Below are positions 1 to 10,822 of a stretch of DNA of 64,000 bases, one piece after another. Source of the DNA: Magicicada septendecula (taxonomy: Eukaryota; Arthropoda; Insecta; Hemiptera; Cicadidae); NCBI GenBank assembly GCA_034769895.1, contig CM068373.1, forward strand, positions 285,481,379-285,545,378, read 5' to 3'. A model generated the notes under the pieces. The model was given only the letters and a program-made list of their open reading frames with translations, was not told the origin of the DNA and ran no database searches. Every line of letters begins with the position of its first letter. Positions within the stretch are counted from its first letter, which is position 1. A program made the position numbers and the translations under genes.

Positions 1-1894
1 CGCGGCTCCCGATGTCTTGGAGATAGCGGTGATCCAAGGAATTGACTGTCCGGTCCATGTGTCCGTACTAACGGAACTATCGTCCGATCATCTCCCCATC
101 TTGATACACGTCGCTACCCAGCACGTCGTACGCAGAGATGTCAGGAAGGTGGTAGAATGGGACCGCCATGGCCCGGCGTTAAGTCGCCGATTGCCAGAGG
201 CGGGACCACTCGTAACCGTCCGCCAAGTCGACGAGGCAGTTGCCGCGTTTGACGAGGCAGTTGCCGCGTTTGACGAGGCTGTCGTATCTGCGATCGACAC
301 GTCTTCCAGGATGAAGCCTGGCGTCACGCCCCACTGGCAGCGGATCCCAGAGGAGACGAGTGCTCTCGCTTGCGAGAGAAATCGCCTCCGGAGACGCTGG
401 CAGCGGACCCGTGATCCGGCCGACAAGGCAGCGTTCAACCGGGCGACCGGCATTTTACGTCGTGAAATGCAGGCCTACCGGAGATGCTGTTGGGAACTCG
501 CCGTGGCCCACGCAGGGGACGCATCGAACGAAAGTAGCCCTTACCGGATACCTTCGGCGTTGGTAGGGAAGAGGCGCCGACCTCTTATCCCAGCCATTGC
601 TGGACCTTTCGGTCAAATCCTGGCTCGCCCGGAGGCGAAGGCCGCGTACTTGGGTGCGTGTTTCGAGCGACAGTTCGCTCCTAACCCGCCCATGGACTGG
701 GACTTCGATGAAGAAGTCGAGAACGAAGTGGAAGACTTTCTGTCTCTTCCGATCACTGCGGAGCCCGAACCCATTACTAGGGAAGAGGTCACAGATCGGC
801 TCGTTGAACTCGTACCGAGAAAAGCTCCTGGCCCGAACAGCGTCTCGAACGCCGCTCTTACTCGACTCCCGGAGCAAGGAGTAATTTTCTTGGTCGCGCT
901 GTTCAACGCGTGTCTAAGACTGGCCTATTTTCCCCAGAAATGACGTAAGGCGACGGTCATAGTGATCCCGAAGCAGGGAAAGGATGCACCTCCGGCCCAT
1001 CAGTCTGCTGTCAGCCACGTCAAAGGTTCTCGAACGTCTCGTACAACGGAGAGTACTAGACCATCTACGAAATTTCGATGTACTGGTCCCCGAACACTGG
1101 TCTTCCGTGTGGGGCATTCCACCACTCATCAGCTGATGAGACTGGTGGAATACATCACGGGCGCCGGCTGTCGGAAAGAGCAGACTGTCGCCTGTTTCTT
1201 AGATGTGGAAAAGGCCTTTGATAGTGTCTGGCATGACGGGCTCTTGTTCAAGCTCCGGGAAATCCAGCTGCCAGATTGCTACCATCGCTTGATTGCTAGC
1301 TTTCTGACGGAGAGGACTTTCTGCGTGAGAATAGACGACCATGTCTCTTCCGAGAGACGCATTACAGCCGGGGTACCTCAAGGTAGCGTGCTAGGGCCTC
1401 TCCTGTTCTCTGTGTACGTCAACGACGCACCCAGAGAGCCTGGAGTCCAGATGGCACTGTTTGCCGACGACACGGCGGTCTATACCGCCGATCGGAACGC
1501 TGACAGGGCTATCCTACGACTCAAGCGCGCACTCGATGCGTATTCGACGTGGACGGAAAGCTGGAAAGTTGCCGTCAACGACACCAAGAGCTCCGCGGTG
1601 CTATTCTCAAAGCGCCTGAAAGAACCACGAGGCCGAGTGAGACTCGGTAGAACGTACCTGCCCTGGTCGAGAGAAGTTAAATACCTCGGTGTCCACCTCG
1701 ATCGACGGCTCACCTGGCGTGCCCACGCTGAGACGATGCGAAAGAAAGCGTCCGCTCGTCTCGCGCAACTGTTTCCGATACTTGTCAACAAGGCTATGAC
1801 CCGTAAGCTGGGTAAGTTGATCGTCAATGCGTACCTGTTGCCGAAGACGACGCAAGAACGCCGGTTCTATTCTTCGGCCGTTCCTTCCGGCTGA
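1..1894 (+). pseudogene. Jockey-type LINE ORF2 (endonuclease tail + reverse transcriptase), broken
   Basis: This is the second ORF of a non-LTR retrotransposon, which nicks DNA and reverse transcribes its own RNA. The window opens inside the endonuclease domain: the SSDHLPIL motif near residue 22 of the frame starting at 17 is the end of an APE-type endonuclease. Reverse transcriptase follows, with KAPGPNSVSNAAL near position 820, DVEKAFDSVWHDGL at about 1203, AGVPQGSVLGPLLFSVYVND at about 1366 and the catalytic FADD at 1460-1471. Lesions are an in-frame TGA at 941-943, two compensating frameshifts (about 1000 and 1110), and loss of the end of the protein at about 1845. A 21-bp unit encoding DEAVAAF is duplicated at about 229-270. 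GC content is far above that of the neighbouring DNA. Family-level assignment to the jockey clade is by motif recall; I am confident it is a LINE. Confidence 0.9.
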
Positions 1895-1941
1895 CTCCGC
1901 GCCGATGTCGTCCGAGAGAGGAGAGGAGATGAAGAGTGCGC

Positions 1942-1944
<3 letters not shown>

Positions 1945-1989
<45 letters not shown>
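1945..1989 (-). repeat. 45-bp poly-T tract (poly-A tail of a minus-strand element)
   Basis: An uninterrupted run of 45 T. On the minus strand it is a poly-A tail, so it marks the 3' end of the element lying to its right and not of the plus-strand LINE on its left. Confidence 0.75.
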
Positions 1990-1990
<1 letters not shown>

Positions 1991-2160
1991 AGACCGACCA
2001 GTATGGTCGGACTCGGGCTGTTTTGGAGACGAGCTCCCTTCAGCCGTGTTGGTAAGGGGTTTTGGGGGGACGTACGCCAGACGACCGGTGCGCGGAGAAG
2101 GTGGAGGCACTTAGTTGGGAGAGTACTGTGTGTTGGTTATATTGTGTGAGGTGTAGTGTG
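1990..2160 (-). mobile_element. 3' end of a second LINE, minus strand
   Basis: GC-rich sequence whose minus strand runs straight into the poly-A tract at 1945-1989, as expected of the 3' terminus of a 5'-truncated non-LTR element inserted beside or into the plus-strand LINE. A minus-strand frame is open from 2110 to the tail (proline- and serine-rich), but it need not be coding. The 5' limit is not defined. Confidence 0.5.
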
Positions 2161-2796
2161 TAGCCATACACGAGCGGGAGAGGGAGATGGATGTGGCCGT
2201 TATAATTGTTCTGGGGCATCTTTATTTATTCAGGTTGCTTTATTTTGTTTATTACTTCATATTTTTCTGCGACGTTCTTGCAGGGGGGGCCAAGACTGGG
2301 ACGTGTGACGCTGATCGCCAAAGCTGTTAGGTGGCGACAGGGAGCCGTCAAGGGAGGCGGAAGGAACAGATTCGGATTATATGCGGGTACGTAAGTGTGG
2401 GGAACTAGAGCGTGTGTTTACTGTGGTGAAGTGAAGAGAGTGTGGGGGAGTTTTATCGTCCAAAATTTTCTGCGGGCCCGTGTTTTATTAACTAACCGGG
2501 ATCGCTGATTGGCTAGCTCCGAACACGTAGTTGGTCACGTCTCGGCGGCTGCTGATACCGGATTGGCTCGCTGTGTCCGCCGCTGTTACCGGAGAGCAGA
2601 TGTTCGCAAACCGCTGCCGTCACAATACGAAAAGGTAAAAAAATGGGATTTATTAGACATTCTAGAAATTAAGAAAACAATCAAAAGAAACAAAAATTTA
2701 ACAAACGAACATACTGAATTATGTATACCCTTTATTAAAAACTGTTATTTAGTTTAGTTAATTTATATTTTGCCTTCCGATTATATACTTAGTTTT
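2161..2796. other. Gene-less stretch, GC-rich to about 2630
   Basis: No supported gene. GC content stays raised up to about 2630 and then drops to the AT-rich background. The short open frames at 2206-2394 and 2509-2757 match nothing I recognise and have no other support. Confidence 0.5.
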
Positions 2797-3060
2797 TACA
2801 GTCACTTGACTTTCTCCACCCCTTCCATCACACACCCCCACACATGTCCCAACCACACCCTAAACACATGTTCACCACCCTTACATTCTTTGTTAGTTTG
2901 GTTGTTACTTGATTCTCATTGAGAATAGCCTAATAAGCTGAAACAGCTGTCAGAGTTAAATAAAAAATGTGAAACGTACAAGTGTTTATATATTTTTAAA
3001 AACCTTTGTATTAATATGTTTCACCAAGTGCCCAACGAGTCGTCAATTAATATTGTGAAT
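2797..3060 (+). repeat. Dispersed repeat X, copy 1
   Basis: About 260 bp that aligns by eye with 29175-29420. Shared landmarks are a C-rich 5' part (tccacccc, cacatgt repeated), an AATAGCCTAATA hairpin followed by GCTGAAAC, and a 3' part reading tttcaccaagtgc. The copies are clearly diverged with several indels. The hairpin followed by GAAAC resembles half of a hammerhead ribozyme core. I see no ORF. It could be a short non-autonomous retroelement. Confidence 0.65.
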
Positions 3061-3429
3061 ACCAGATTATACAACCAAACGCCAACTGAATCCAACAGCA
3101 GCAACCAATCGGGAAACAGCCTCACACCACTCAATACACAATGCATTATCATCAAAGTAGGGCGAGATGTTGAAATGATGAGGAAACTCCAAGTATAATT
3201 CGGGGGAACAAACTTTTCAAAGACTCAGTTATTTCATTGACATAAGTGGATGAAAATCTGTGAAAACCCAACCTCATTAACAACTACAGACAAGTGCTGT
3301 TCATGGTTTTTTTGATGATATATTTCCTTCACGAAGTAAGCACAAAGAATGGTGCCTCTTACTGCAAGCTTCTGTAAGATTCAAAAGCTGTCTATCATGA
3401 CAAACAATGTCGGTGACCAAAGCAAGATC
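3061..3429. other. Gene-less AT-rich stretch
   Basis: Nothing recognisable seen on either strand; the short frame at 3016-3198 has no support. Confidence 0.4.
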
Positions 3430-3715
3430 TTATTTTTACTTCCATGTTCCATAAGGAAATGATAGTATGGTGATGTCAAAAAAAATCATGTTTGAGATTA
3501 GATCTTGTACTACCCTCAAAACATGAAGAAAAGTCATTTTCCAAAAAGTGTCTGTTTGTGTCTGTCTGTCTGTGTGTGTGTGTGTGTACATTTTTCTATA
3601 GAGAACAATAACTGCCACAAATTCAAAGAGAATCAATTAATTTTGTGCATATGTGCCTGAGTTGTAGAGGACTCAAGGCTTATTGATTTTGGTAAAGATC
3701 GGTTATGGGAAAGTG
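3430..3715 (+). repeat. Dispersed repeat Y, copy 1
   Basis: About 285 bp whose reverse complement recurs at 51990-52262. Shared blocks in order are acttccatg..ccataaggaaatg, a poly-A-containing block, taccctcaaaacatgaagaaaagt, gaacaataactg, gcacatgtgcctgagttgt in near-identical form, and tattgattttgg followed by gatcggtta. The copies are diverged and contain no intact ORF. A TG-rich microsatellite lies at about 3545-3588. Confidence 0.7.
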
Positions 3716-3959
3716 TAACGGTACATAAGTCTGTATAGGGATTTGTAGGTACATGAGAATATAATTTTATTGTAATCCAATGTATTAAACGACATGAGGT
3801 TAAAATTTCCAATATATATCATACAACGCAGTTTGCCAGAACGAGTTGACGCCAAGGTCATTGGCGTACGTGCCAAACGACAGCTATTCAGACAAAACAA
3901 TAACCGGACCATACTAAAACGTCATCAAAAGTACGAGAGACGTAATCGTTGAGAAGTAT
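3716..3959. other. Gene-less stretch
   Basis: No supported feature; AT-rich with short frames only. Confidence 0.35.
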
Positions 3960-4700
3960 AACAATGCCGTCATCGCCTGGAAACAATAGATTTGATGACA
4001 AATTATCCCTTCCACCTGGCAAATATGCACCAAGATGTCTGTCTCAGTCGACAAAACACCATTCGTGCGAGAGCACGTTATAAAATCTGCTGGTCAGCAA
4101 ATTGCCAGTAAACCTATAGAATTTGGTCAAAATGTAACTACAGTGTAAAAAGTGAAACCAGTTAAAATAACAGTTTAAAAATGTAAAATTAGAATCAGTG
4201 AAATAGCAGAAACAGAAAGACTAAATTTAAATTCAATATTCCCTAAAATTTTGAGCTCAAATTAAACCAAATATACCATTTCAGTAGTGTGTGTGTGGGG
4301 TGAGAGTGGATGCGTGTATACCGGTATATGCATAAAGCAAGATCACCAAGCATTGGTTTAGGTTAAGGGATACAGAAAACGTAACTATGTAAAAAGCAGC
4401 TGCAATTGTTTTAAAACCATTTTTAGAGTAACTCAAACATACAAGATATATTACGTAATTGAGGCATATGTAAAATTAAATTACCAGCTTTCAATCAGAA
4501 TATTAGCGTCTATTATTTCCAATAACCATTAAGTCTCTGCGCTCGCTTAACAAGAACCTGGACCCGAATAAAACGTTATGTTGGCAATAACGCCACATGC
4601 TGAATACAAAAGTAAACAACACACGAGTGTAAATGAGACTTCGAAAGGTAAGTCACAAGTAAAAAATAATAAAAAAATGTATTATAAAGTGTGTAAGTTA
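3960..4700 (+). mobile_element. Decayed LTR related to the LTR of element B ('element C')
   Basis: The 3' half aligns by eye with the B LTR in the same order: ataacagttt..aaaat, a gagctcaaa block (4251 here; 23817 in B), a (TG)/GAGAG-rich stretch, then aagtctctgc..cgcttaa..ctggaccc (about 4530-4565; 24210-24246 in B). It ends with ttaacaaa just before a primer-binding-site-like sequence. The 5' edge is uncertain and may lie anywhere between 3916 and 4110. Confidence 0.55.
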
Positions 4701-4702
4701 AC

Positions 4703-4721
4703 AAATGACGGCCCGAACTGG
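4703..4721 (+). promoter_or_regulatory. Primer-binding site of element C
   Basis: Reads TGACGGCCCGAACTGGGAC directly after the LTR end. The GCCCGAACTGG core is shared with the PBS of element B (24372). An LTR element uses such a site to prime minus-strand cDNA from a host tRNA 3' end. The first bases (TGAC rather than TGGT) have decayed. Confidence 0.5.
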
Positions 4722-6139
4722 GACTTATATATATTATAACAATATTCTTTGCGTGTTGTTGTGTTGTGTGAATGTATGAGCACCTACCTGCTGTCCGATC
4801 TTGCGGTTTTCTTCCGACTAGGGCATGTGGATTTTGGATTTGATTTCGCAAGTATGTAAACTCAAGTGTATAACAACAGCACACTAAATAAGTTATTTTA
4901 AAAGTGAAGAGTTTTGTGAGGTTGGTAGGCTCCGTAGTACAGCAATAAAAATACAATGTGGGGTAATAAAAACGGGGTTTATTACTCCAAACACACAAGA
5001 ATGAAATGGTTATAAGTTCAAATATTCTTACAAACTAAACAATAAATAAATCTTGAATAATGTTTTCTGAATGATTAATAATTTTCAGAAGTTGAGCTCG
5101 TTATTTTGAAAGAGTTTATTTTAACTGAGAATTAAATTAATCAATTTAATTTAATTCAATTTAATTACAATGTCTTTAAAAATTTGATTCTAATGAAATA
5201 AAAACTCTAAAGTTACTTGAAATATTCAAAAATAAACTAGGCGTGACAATCTAGTCCACGTCCCTTTATTTACTAGTGATCTGACTCAACGTATGAGCAA
5301 ATTATTCAATTCTTTGTTAAGATTTGTATAGCGCTTTTTGTTTTATCTACTATTAATTCTTAACTAATGCTTATTAATTACTTATACTGGCTATACAGAT
5401 TATCACACGTGAATAATTCTTATTTAACTAGAGTCTTTGATTTCTGGCATCTGAGTGATTTATATTACATTGATTTTAATTAAAAAAGAAAGAAAATTTA
5501 ACTGTTGAAAAATAAATAACGTGATTTTGACTTTCCTGGTTCTGAAGTGGATTGTAGAGATGCTCCGGATGTCCCTCGCTGTCCTTGTCCAATCGGCTAG
5601 AGATAGTGATCTACTTGAGCGTCCTGGGTTTTGGCGGTGAGCTCGGAAATCAGCAACACTCTGTTCTCCTGCTATTTGATGAAGTTTTTACGTCTGTAGC
5701 TTTCTCCGAGAACTGCTTCACATCCCTCGTCGATTCACGTTCCACGTCAGCGTGTGTGTTTCGTTATGAGTTGTAGCTCTGTTCATCAGCTGATTCGCAA
5801 GTGGTTTAGATGGCCTCTCTGTCGTATTCTTGAAGTAAGGTCTTGTAGTCTTGTAGATCTCTTACGTGCATACTCCCACAGTTAATGTAGTGCACGGTAC
5901 GCTTGTTTGTTGGTGTGGAAGAGTATCTTGACTGAACGCTGTAATTACGAGTCGTTACAGTTGATCAGTTTTATGATGATCGTAATTAGGCGTGTTGACC
6001 ACGTAGAGTCTTCAGATGAGTCTTCACAAAACTATGGTTTTGAGACGATCGAAGATATACGTCTGTTCTTCTTGAATACTGGCAGTAGAGTGTTTAATCA
6101 GCCCCAAAACTCCACGTTGGTTCGAATGATTTGATTGGC
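4722..6139. other. Element C remnant and LTR-like DNA, no supported gene
   Basis: AT-rich internal remnant of element C up to about 5500. Then comes more GC-balanced DNA (5540-6139) that continues, on the far side of the RTE insertion, at 7056. It may be the 5' LTR of element A, since it precedes the A primer-binding site, but I cannot find a second copy to prove this. Confidence 0.35.
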
Positions 6140-7055
6140 TGACACACTCTCCCTACATACATACATACATACATACATACATCCTCGGCGCTACAGCCCA
6201 GTCCGGGCCCTGGCCTCCAAAAGAAATCTTCCCCACTGGTCTCTACTCCCGGCCAATGTCCACCAGTTTGCTGCACCCAGCCTCACTGCCTCCTTACCAA
6301 CCTGGTCCAGCCATCTTGTACGCGGTCTTCCCCTCCTTCTCCTTCCCATCGGCAAATAATTCATCACTCTTTTTGGGATTCTATCCTCCGCCATTCTCTG
6401 CACATGACCAGCCCAACGCAATCTGTTAATTTGTATGAGTTGCACGATCGGAAGATCTTTAAACCTTTCGTACAACTCTCGATTATGCAGTCGCCTCCAA
6501 ATGTTGTTTTCCCTCACAGGGCCATAGATTCTCCTCAGTACCCTCCTCTCAAAAACGGATAGTCTCTGCTCATCTAGTTTTTTTAACACCCAGCATTCCG
6601 AGCCATACATCAGGACTGGTCTAATCAAGGTCTTGTATAGGGAGGCTTTTGTATCTTTAGTTATTAATTTTGATTTAAAATGTTTCACCAGTCCGTAGTA
6701 ACGCCTATTAGCAGATAATATTCGTCTTTCAATATCTCTAGAGGAGTCATTTCCAGAGTCCACATATGACCCGAGATATGGAAAACCCTGAACCTTTTCA
6801 AATTCATAATCGTTAATGCGCAGGGACAGGGTACGAGTATTGGCACCTACAACCATATATTTGGTTTTGCTTTGGTTTATAACCAAGCCCATAGCCTTAG
6901 CGGACAACTCCAGTTCCTGAAAGGCTTCCTTTAAGCCAGATTCAGACCTACTTATGACGTCAATGTCATCGGCATAGGCCAGAAGCTGTACCTCCTTGTG
7001 AAATATGTGTCCGCTAGTTTGAATTCCTGAATCCCTGATGACACACTCTCCCTAC
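6140..7055 (-). mobile_element. 5'-truncated RTE-like LINE with 17-bp target-site duplication
   Basis: A minus-strand insertion occupying 6157-7038. It is bounded by a perfect 17-bp direct repeat, TGACACACTCTCCCTAC, at 6140-6156 and 7039-7055. Its 3' end is a short tetranucleotide tail, (TACA)n on the top strand at about 6153-6182, as is common for RTE-type LINEs that end in microsatellites and not poly-A. The 5' truncation lies just upstream of the reverse transcriptase YADD motif. The duplication makes this a clean, relatively recent target-primed insertion. Confidence 0.88.
6191..7028 (-). pseudogene. RTE-like reverse transcriptase, C-terminal part
   Basis: Reading the minus strand from about 7028, the frame contains AYADDIDVISR (catalytic YADD, about 6960-6985), then INQSKTKYM, YLGSYVDSG and LIRPVLMYGSECWVL, then the conserved LINE tail with RLRWAGHVQRM, RIPKR and GRRRRGRPRTRWLDQV, ending at 6191. 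These blocks are typical of the thumb and C-terminal region of 'endonuclease-reverse transcriptase' LINEs. The frame is uninterrupted from the truncation point. The endonuclease and the fingers/palm start of the RT are missing, so it cannot be active alone. Confidence 0.88.
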
Positions 7056-7670
7056 TACCCAAAATTTGAATCACCTCAGCCCGTGAGAACGAAACTACTT
7101 TCCCACAGACTGAGAATTTATATTATTATTAATATTCTTAATACAACGGAACTGAATTGTCGTTCCGGATTTCCTGTGGCACTTTTATATTGCAATTATC
7201 TTGGCTGCAAGCCAAGTTGTGCTAATTCTAAAATATACAATTTGTTGTAAATTCTTATAGCTATAACATATCAAAAGCTCTTTTATGTATTTCAATTATT
7301 ACGGAAGTTATTAACATAAAATTAATTAACTCTGTTATTATTTAATTATATTGCATAAAATTCGCACACCCTATTATTAATATTTCGGCAAACATTTTGA
7401 CTATAATGGATTTCGCCTGCTTTTACTGGTTTCTGAAATATTAATAATTGAAAGTTTGGGCGTGGTCGTATTCGTTACACAGTGAGTTGATTATGTAACA
7501 GCCGTGGACATAGGCGTGTGCGCCTTGTACAATGCATTATTATGATCGCTATAACATATGAGTGGAGTTTCGACTATTAAAATTTATTTAAACATCAATA
7601 TAGTATACCCTTAACATATAACTCCAAATTAATGATATTTGGTCCTGTTATAATATGTTTGTTAGTTAAC
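7056..7670 (+). mobile_element. Probable 3' part of element A 5' LTR
   Basis: AT-rich DNA continuing from the sequence left of the RTE insertion and ending in gttaacaaa directly before the A primer-binding site. I infer LTR identity from position only. No matching 3' LTR was found in the window. Confidence 0.4.
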
Positions 7671-7673
7671 AAA

Positions 7674-7691
7674 TAGTGCCCGAACAAGTGA
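7674..7691 (+). promoter_or_regulatory. Primer-binding site of element A
   Basis: Reads TAGTGCCCGAACAAGTGA after the LTR end. Compare TGGTGCCCGAACTGGTGA in element B at the same relative position, about 260-270 bp upstream of the gag start region in both. Confidence 0.6.
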
Positions 7692-7938
7692 TTATATATA
7701 AATAGATATATATATAAATAAGCCTGATACAGAGACAGAGTGGCTATTTGAAAGAAATAATGTATAAATAAGGCACGTAAAATAGATGTAGATATGGGGT
7801 TATGTTTTGATAATGTGATGTAAATAGTGAATTATTTGTTTACTGTAAAATATTGGTATTGATGTTTTACAGCGGGTATTGTGAAGTAATATGTATAATA
7901 ATTATTAAGTAAAATAAAGGGGATTATAATAAATAATT

Positions 7939-8631
7939 TTGAACATAGCCGAGGCACGTGAAAATAAAGTAAATGGATCAGGGGAGTTATGGAATAATAC
8001 GGAATTCATGCACGAGTTTGAAAGGGTTTTGAAAGGAATGACTGAGGATGATTGGAGTAAATTCAATAATGAGCTGAGACAAACGAAAGAACAACAAACG
8101 GGATTATACGCTTTTCTGAACGAAAATAGTGATGACACTAATAAACAAAGTAACGAGGTAAGTGAAGGGGTTAGTGAAAGTAAAATAGTGGAAGTGGTAG
8201 CATTAGAAAATAAAATATTGAATAGTGAGAATAATTCTGAGAGTAGAGTGGGGGTAGAGAATAGTGGAGAAACAGACAAATTAGACGTAAATAAAGAAGG
8301 TCAGATGACAGATAATGAGGTAAGTAGGGGGTGAGAATTATGACAATATAAGTAAAAATATGATGTTAGAGAATAATGGTGTGAATATTGGGAGTACTGA
8401 TGAACTTTAGAGGAGAGAATATAATAATGGAATGTTAGTGTGTGTTGATGAGTCAGAGAGAAAGTGGAGAGAGAATATACAGATAGAGGGGTTGCAGGGG
8501 GTAAATTTTTCCCATGATGTTGTAGTTGGGGGTGAAGAAAAGGCTTCACGAGCATATTTGGAAGACACATGGTCTGCAAATAGCCGTCCCTGGATTTTTT
8601 GTGCACCTGATAGGGGTGCAATAATAAAGTA
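7939..8631 (+). pseudogene. Element A gag-like coiled-coil protein, broken
   Basis: This corresponds in position and partly in sequence to the 246-residue gag-like protein of element B (24545). The B start codon context aaaATGGCAG is aacATAGCC here, so the start appears to have mutated to ATA. The first open segment (7939-8334) contains MHEFERVLKGMTEDDWSKF and a long acidic, polar tail. A second segment (8432-8631) carries LQGVNFS..VVVGGEE, matching LQGVNFSLNGIVGGE of B. A stop/frameshift separates the segments, and the second is cut by the Tigger at 8632. No zinc knuckle is visible. The role as a structural (gag) protein is inferred from position after the PBS and the coiled-coil character of the B copy. 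Confidence 0.6.
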
Positions 8632-9094
8632 CAGTAAAACCTCGTATTTACGCTCCCGCTTATAACACTATTCTGTCCATTACGCTCTTTTTATATGGTC
8701 CCTGGACGTTTCATATACATACCCCTTAAATTTTAACCTCTTATAACGTTTCCAAGTCCCTCTTATAGCGCTTTTTTTCCCGGTCGAAAATGAGGAAAAA
8801 TTCCGCATAAATTGTGAAACAGTACTGTATTTGAGATGTTTTAAAAGCGTGGTGAAGATATTGTTGCTCTGACTGTACTGAAGGTCATTACACACCGAGT
8901 AGACAAAAGGAATTCCACCCTCTACCTGAAGAAACCCTCCGGCCAGCAGTGTCGGGAATTGTACCTAACGATACTTTCCTTTGCATGAAAGGAATTTAAC
9001 ACTCAAAAGTCTCCCTGTCAATACAGTACATTTCTGTCCTTTCTTATTAGTCGTTCTTTGAATTCTTGGCAGTGCAGCTGTGATTAGTACAAAA

Positions 9095-10573
9095 ATGGCA
9101 AAGCGGAAATCTATTTCTATAAATGAAAAATTACAAATCCTCCGTAAGTACGACGAAAATTCTACGCTGAATCAAAAGGATTTTTCTGAATCTGTGGGAA
9201 TCCCTTCATCCAGCTTAAGAACAATAATAAAAAATAGGGATGCTATTACCAATGCAGCGAAGGGTGGTTGCAAACGTAAGAAAGTGAGATCCGGGAAATA
9301 TGAAGACGTCGAGGAAATTGTTATTGAATGGATTCACCAATCCCGTGATGCTTCAATTCCATTAAGTGGCCCAATCATACAAGAGAAAGCACGAGAAATA
9401 GCAGGCAAATTGAACACAGACTTTTCTGCTTCGAATGGTTGGCTTGATAGATTCAAGCAAAGGCATGGCATAGTGTATTGGCAAATCAGTGGTGAATCAG
9501 AGTCAGTTAGTGACAGTGATGTAAATGACTGGCAAAGTGAAGTGCTACCTAGGCTCATTAATAATTATGCGCCGCACGATGTGTTTAATGCGGATGACTG
9601 TGGCTTATTCTTTAAGCTAATGCCCGACAAGTCATATGTCGTGTTCAAAGGGGAGAAATGTCACGGTGGCAAATTAAGCAAAGAAAGGGTAACTGTGCTT
9701 GTTGCTGCAAATGCCGATGGATCTGAAAAATTACCACTGTTAATGTTGGGGAAGTCACCTAGACCCCGATGTTTTAAAAACATTAAACGACTGCCTTGTG
9801 AATACAAAAATCAAACACGTGCCTGGATGACTGGTGACTTGTTTGTCACTTGGCTCAAAGACTTAGACCAAAAAATGGTAAAAACCAATGGCAAAATCCT
9901 GCTTTTTGTCGATAACTGTCCAGTTCACCCGAAAAATGTGAATCTGAAAAATGTAGAACTAGCATTCCTGCCTCCCAACACAACCAGTAAACTCCAACCA
10001 ATGGACCAGGGGATCATAAAAGTGCTCAAGCATTTTTATCGAAACCGTGTTGTTCTACGATATCTGCAGTGCATCGACAGTGGAGCCGAAAACCGCATCA
10101 CCTTATTGGACGCAATGAATTTCATCTCCGCTGCATGGGAAGGGATCGATGCGCAGACCATCGCCAATTGCTTCAATAAAGCAGGCTTTTTTAAGGTAAG
10201 ATTCTACATGTTGTTAGATGAGGCTATTATTGAGCTTCTGTATAAAACTTTTTTGTTTCGACAGGGGGTTAATTTTCTTTTTTTAATTTCTTAGGGACAT
10301 GCTGTAACACCCGGTGAAACAAATGCCCCTGTCACAATTGATAATGACGAGGATTGGGCTGCTGTACGGGAGAAGTTAGGAGATGTTAACTTGGAAGATT
10401 TTGTATCAGTTGACAATGGTCTAGTGGCATCAAAAATCCGCGACATCGACGACATGATTGCGGAGTATGCTGTCGCTACCGTCCAAGATGAAGACAGTGA
10501 TGAGGAAATTGAATCTGCGGAGGAAAATGTCCCTACACAAAATGAAGCTCTCGGAGCAATAAATCTGCTCTGA
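9095..10573 (+). CDS. Tigger transposase (DDD, CENP-B/jerky-like), two exons
   Basis: A cut-and-paste transposase. I read two exons, 9095-10195 and 10295-10573, joined in phase after FNKAGFFK to give about 459 residues. The N-terminus has a helix-turn-helix (KRKSISINEKLQILRKYDEN, then DFSESVGIPSSSLRTIIKNR) and a Tc5/CENP-B-type second DNA-binding domain (about residues 70-145, ending GWLDRFKQRHGI). The DDE/DDD catalytic core shows NADDCGLFF, LLFVDNCPVHP and QPMDQGIIK, the three expected aspartates. The C-terminal exon is acidic. I chose ATG 9095 (MAKRKSIS) over an upstream GTG. No frameshift or stop interrupts either exon, so it may still be functional. Drosophila pogo is also known to splice its transposase. 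Confidence 0.9.
10196..10294 (+). other. Putative 99-bp intron in the Tigger transposase
   Basis: Begins GTAAGA and ends in a T-rich tract followed by TTAG. Removing it joins two frames in phase 0. If it is retained, the protein ends 32 codons into the intron at 10292-10294, giving a truncated product that keeps all DNA-binding and catalytic residues but loses the acidic tail. Confidence 0.75.
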
Positions 10574-10717
10574 AAATACAATATCACTGTTACTCCTGGC
10601 GGCGTATCAAGTGATCAATCATAACAGTAGTACACACACTCGACAAACATCAAGCAAAGACTTTTTTAATAGGAAATGAGCTAGAATTTGCATTTTGCAT
10701 TGTAACTAATGAACAAT

Positions 10718-10822
10718 ACTGTAATTATAAATACAGTACTGTAATAATAATACTGTAATACAGTAATAATAATATAGTAAAATAAAATACAGTAATAATA
10801 AAACACAGTACTGTAATTGTTT
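10718..10822 (+). repeat. Subterminal TACTGTA/TACAGTA repeat cluster of the Tigger
   Basis: At least eight copies of TACTGTA or its complement TACAGTA, often fused into ACAGTACTGTA palindromes and separated by AATAAT runs. It lies just inside the 3' terminal repeat. Confidence 0.7.

Noticed and set aside
1945-1989. Poly-T as a terminator or the tail of the plus-strand jockey LINE
   Set aside because: A plus-strand LINE would end in poly-A. The T-run has the orientation of a minus-strand tail.
1-2160. Twin-priming inversion to explain the opposed LINE segments
   Set aside because: In twin priming the poly-A lies at the outer end of the insertion. Here it lies between the two segments, so two separate insertions fit better.
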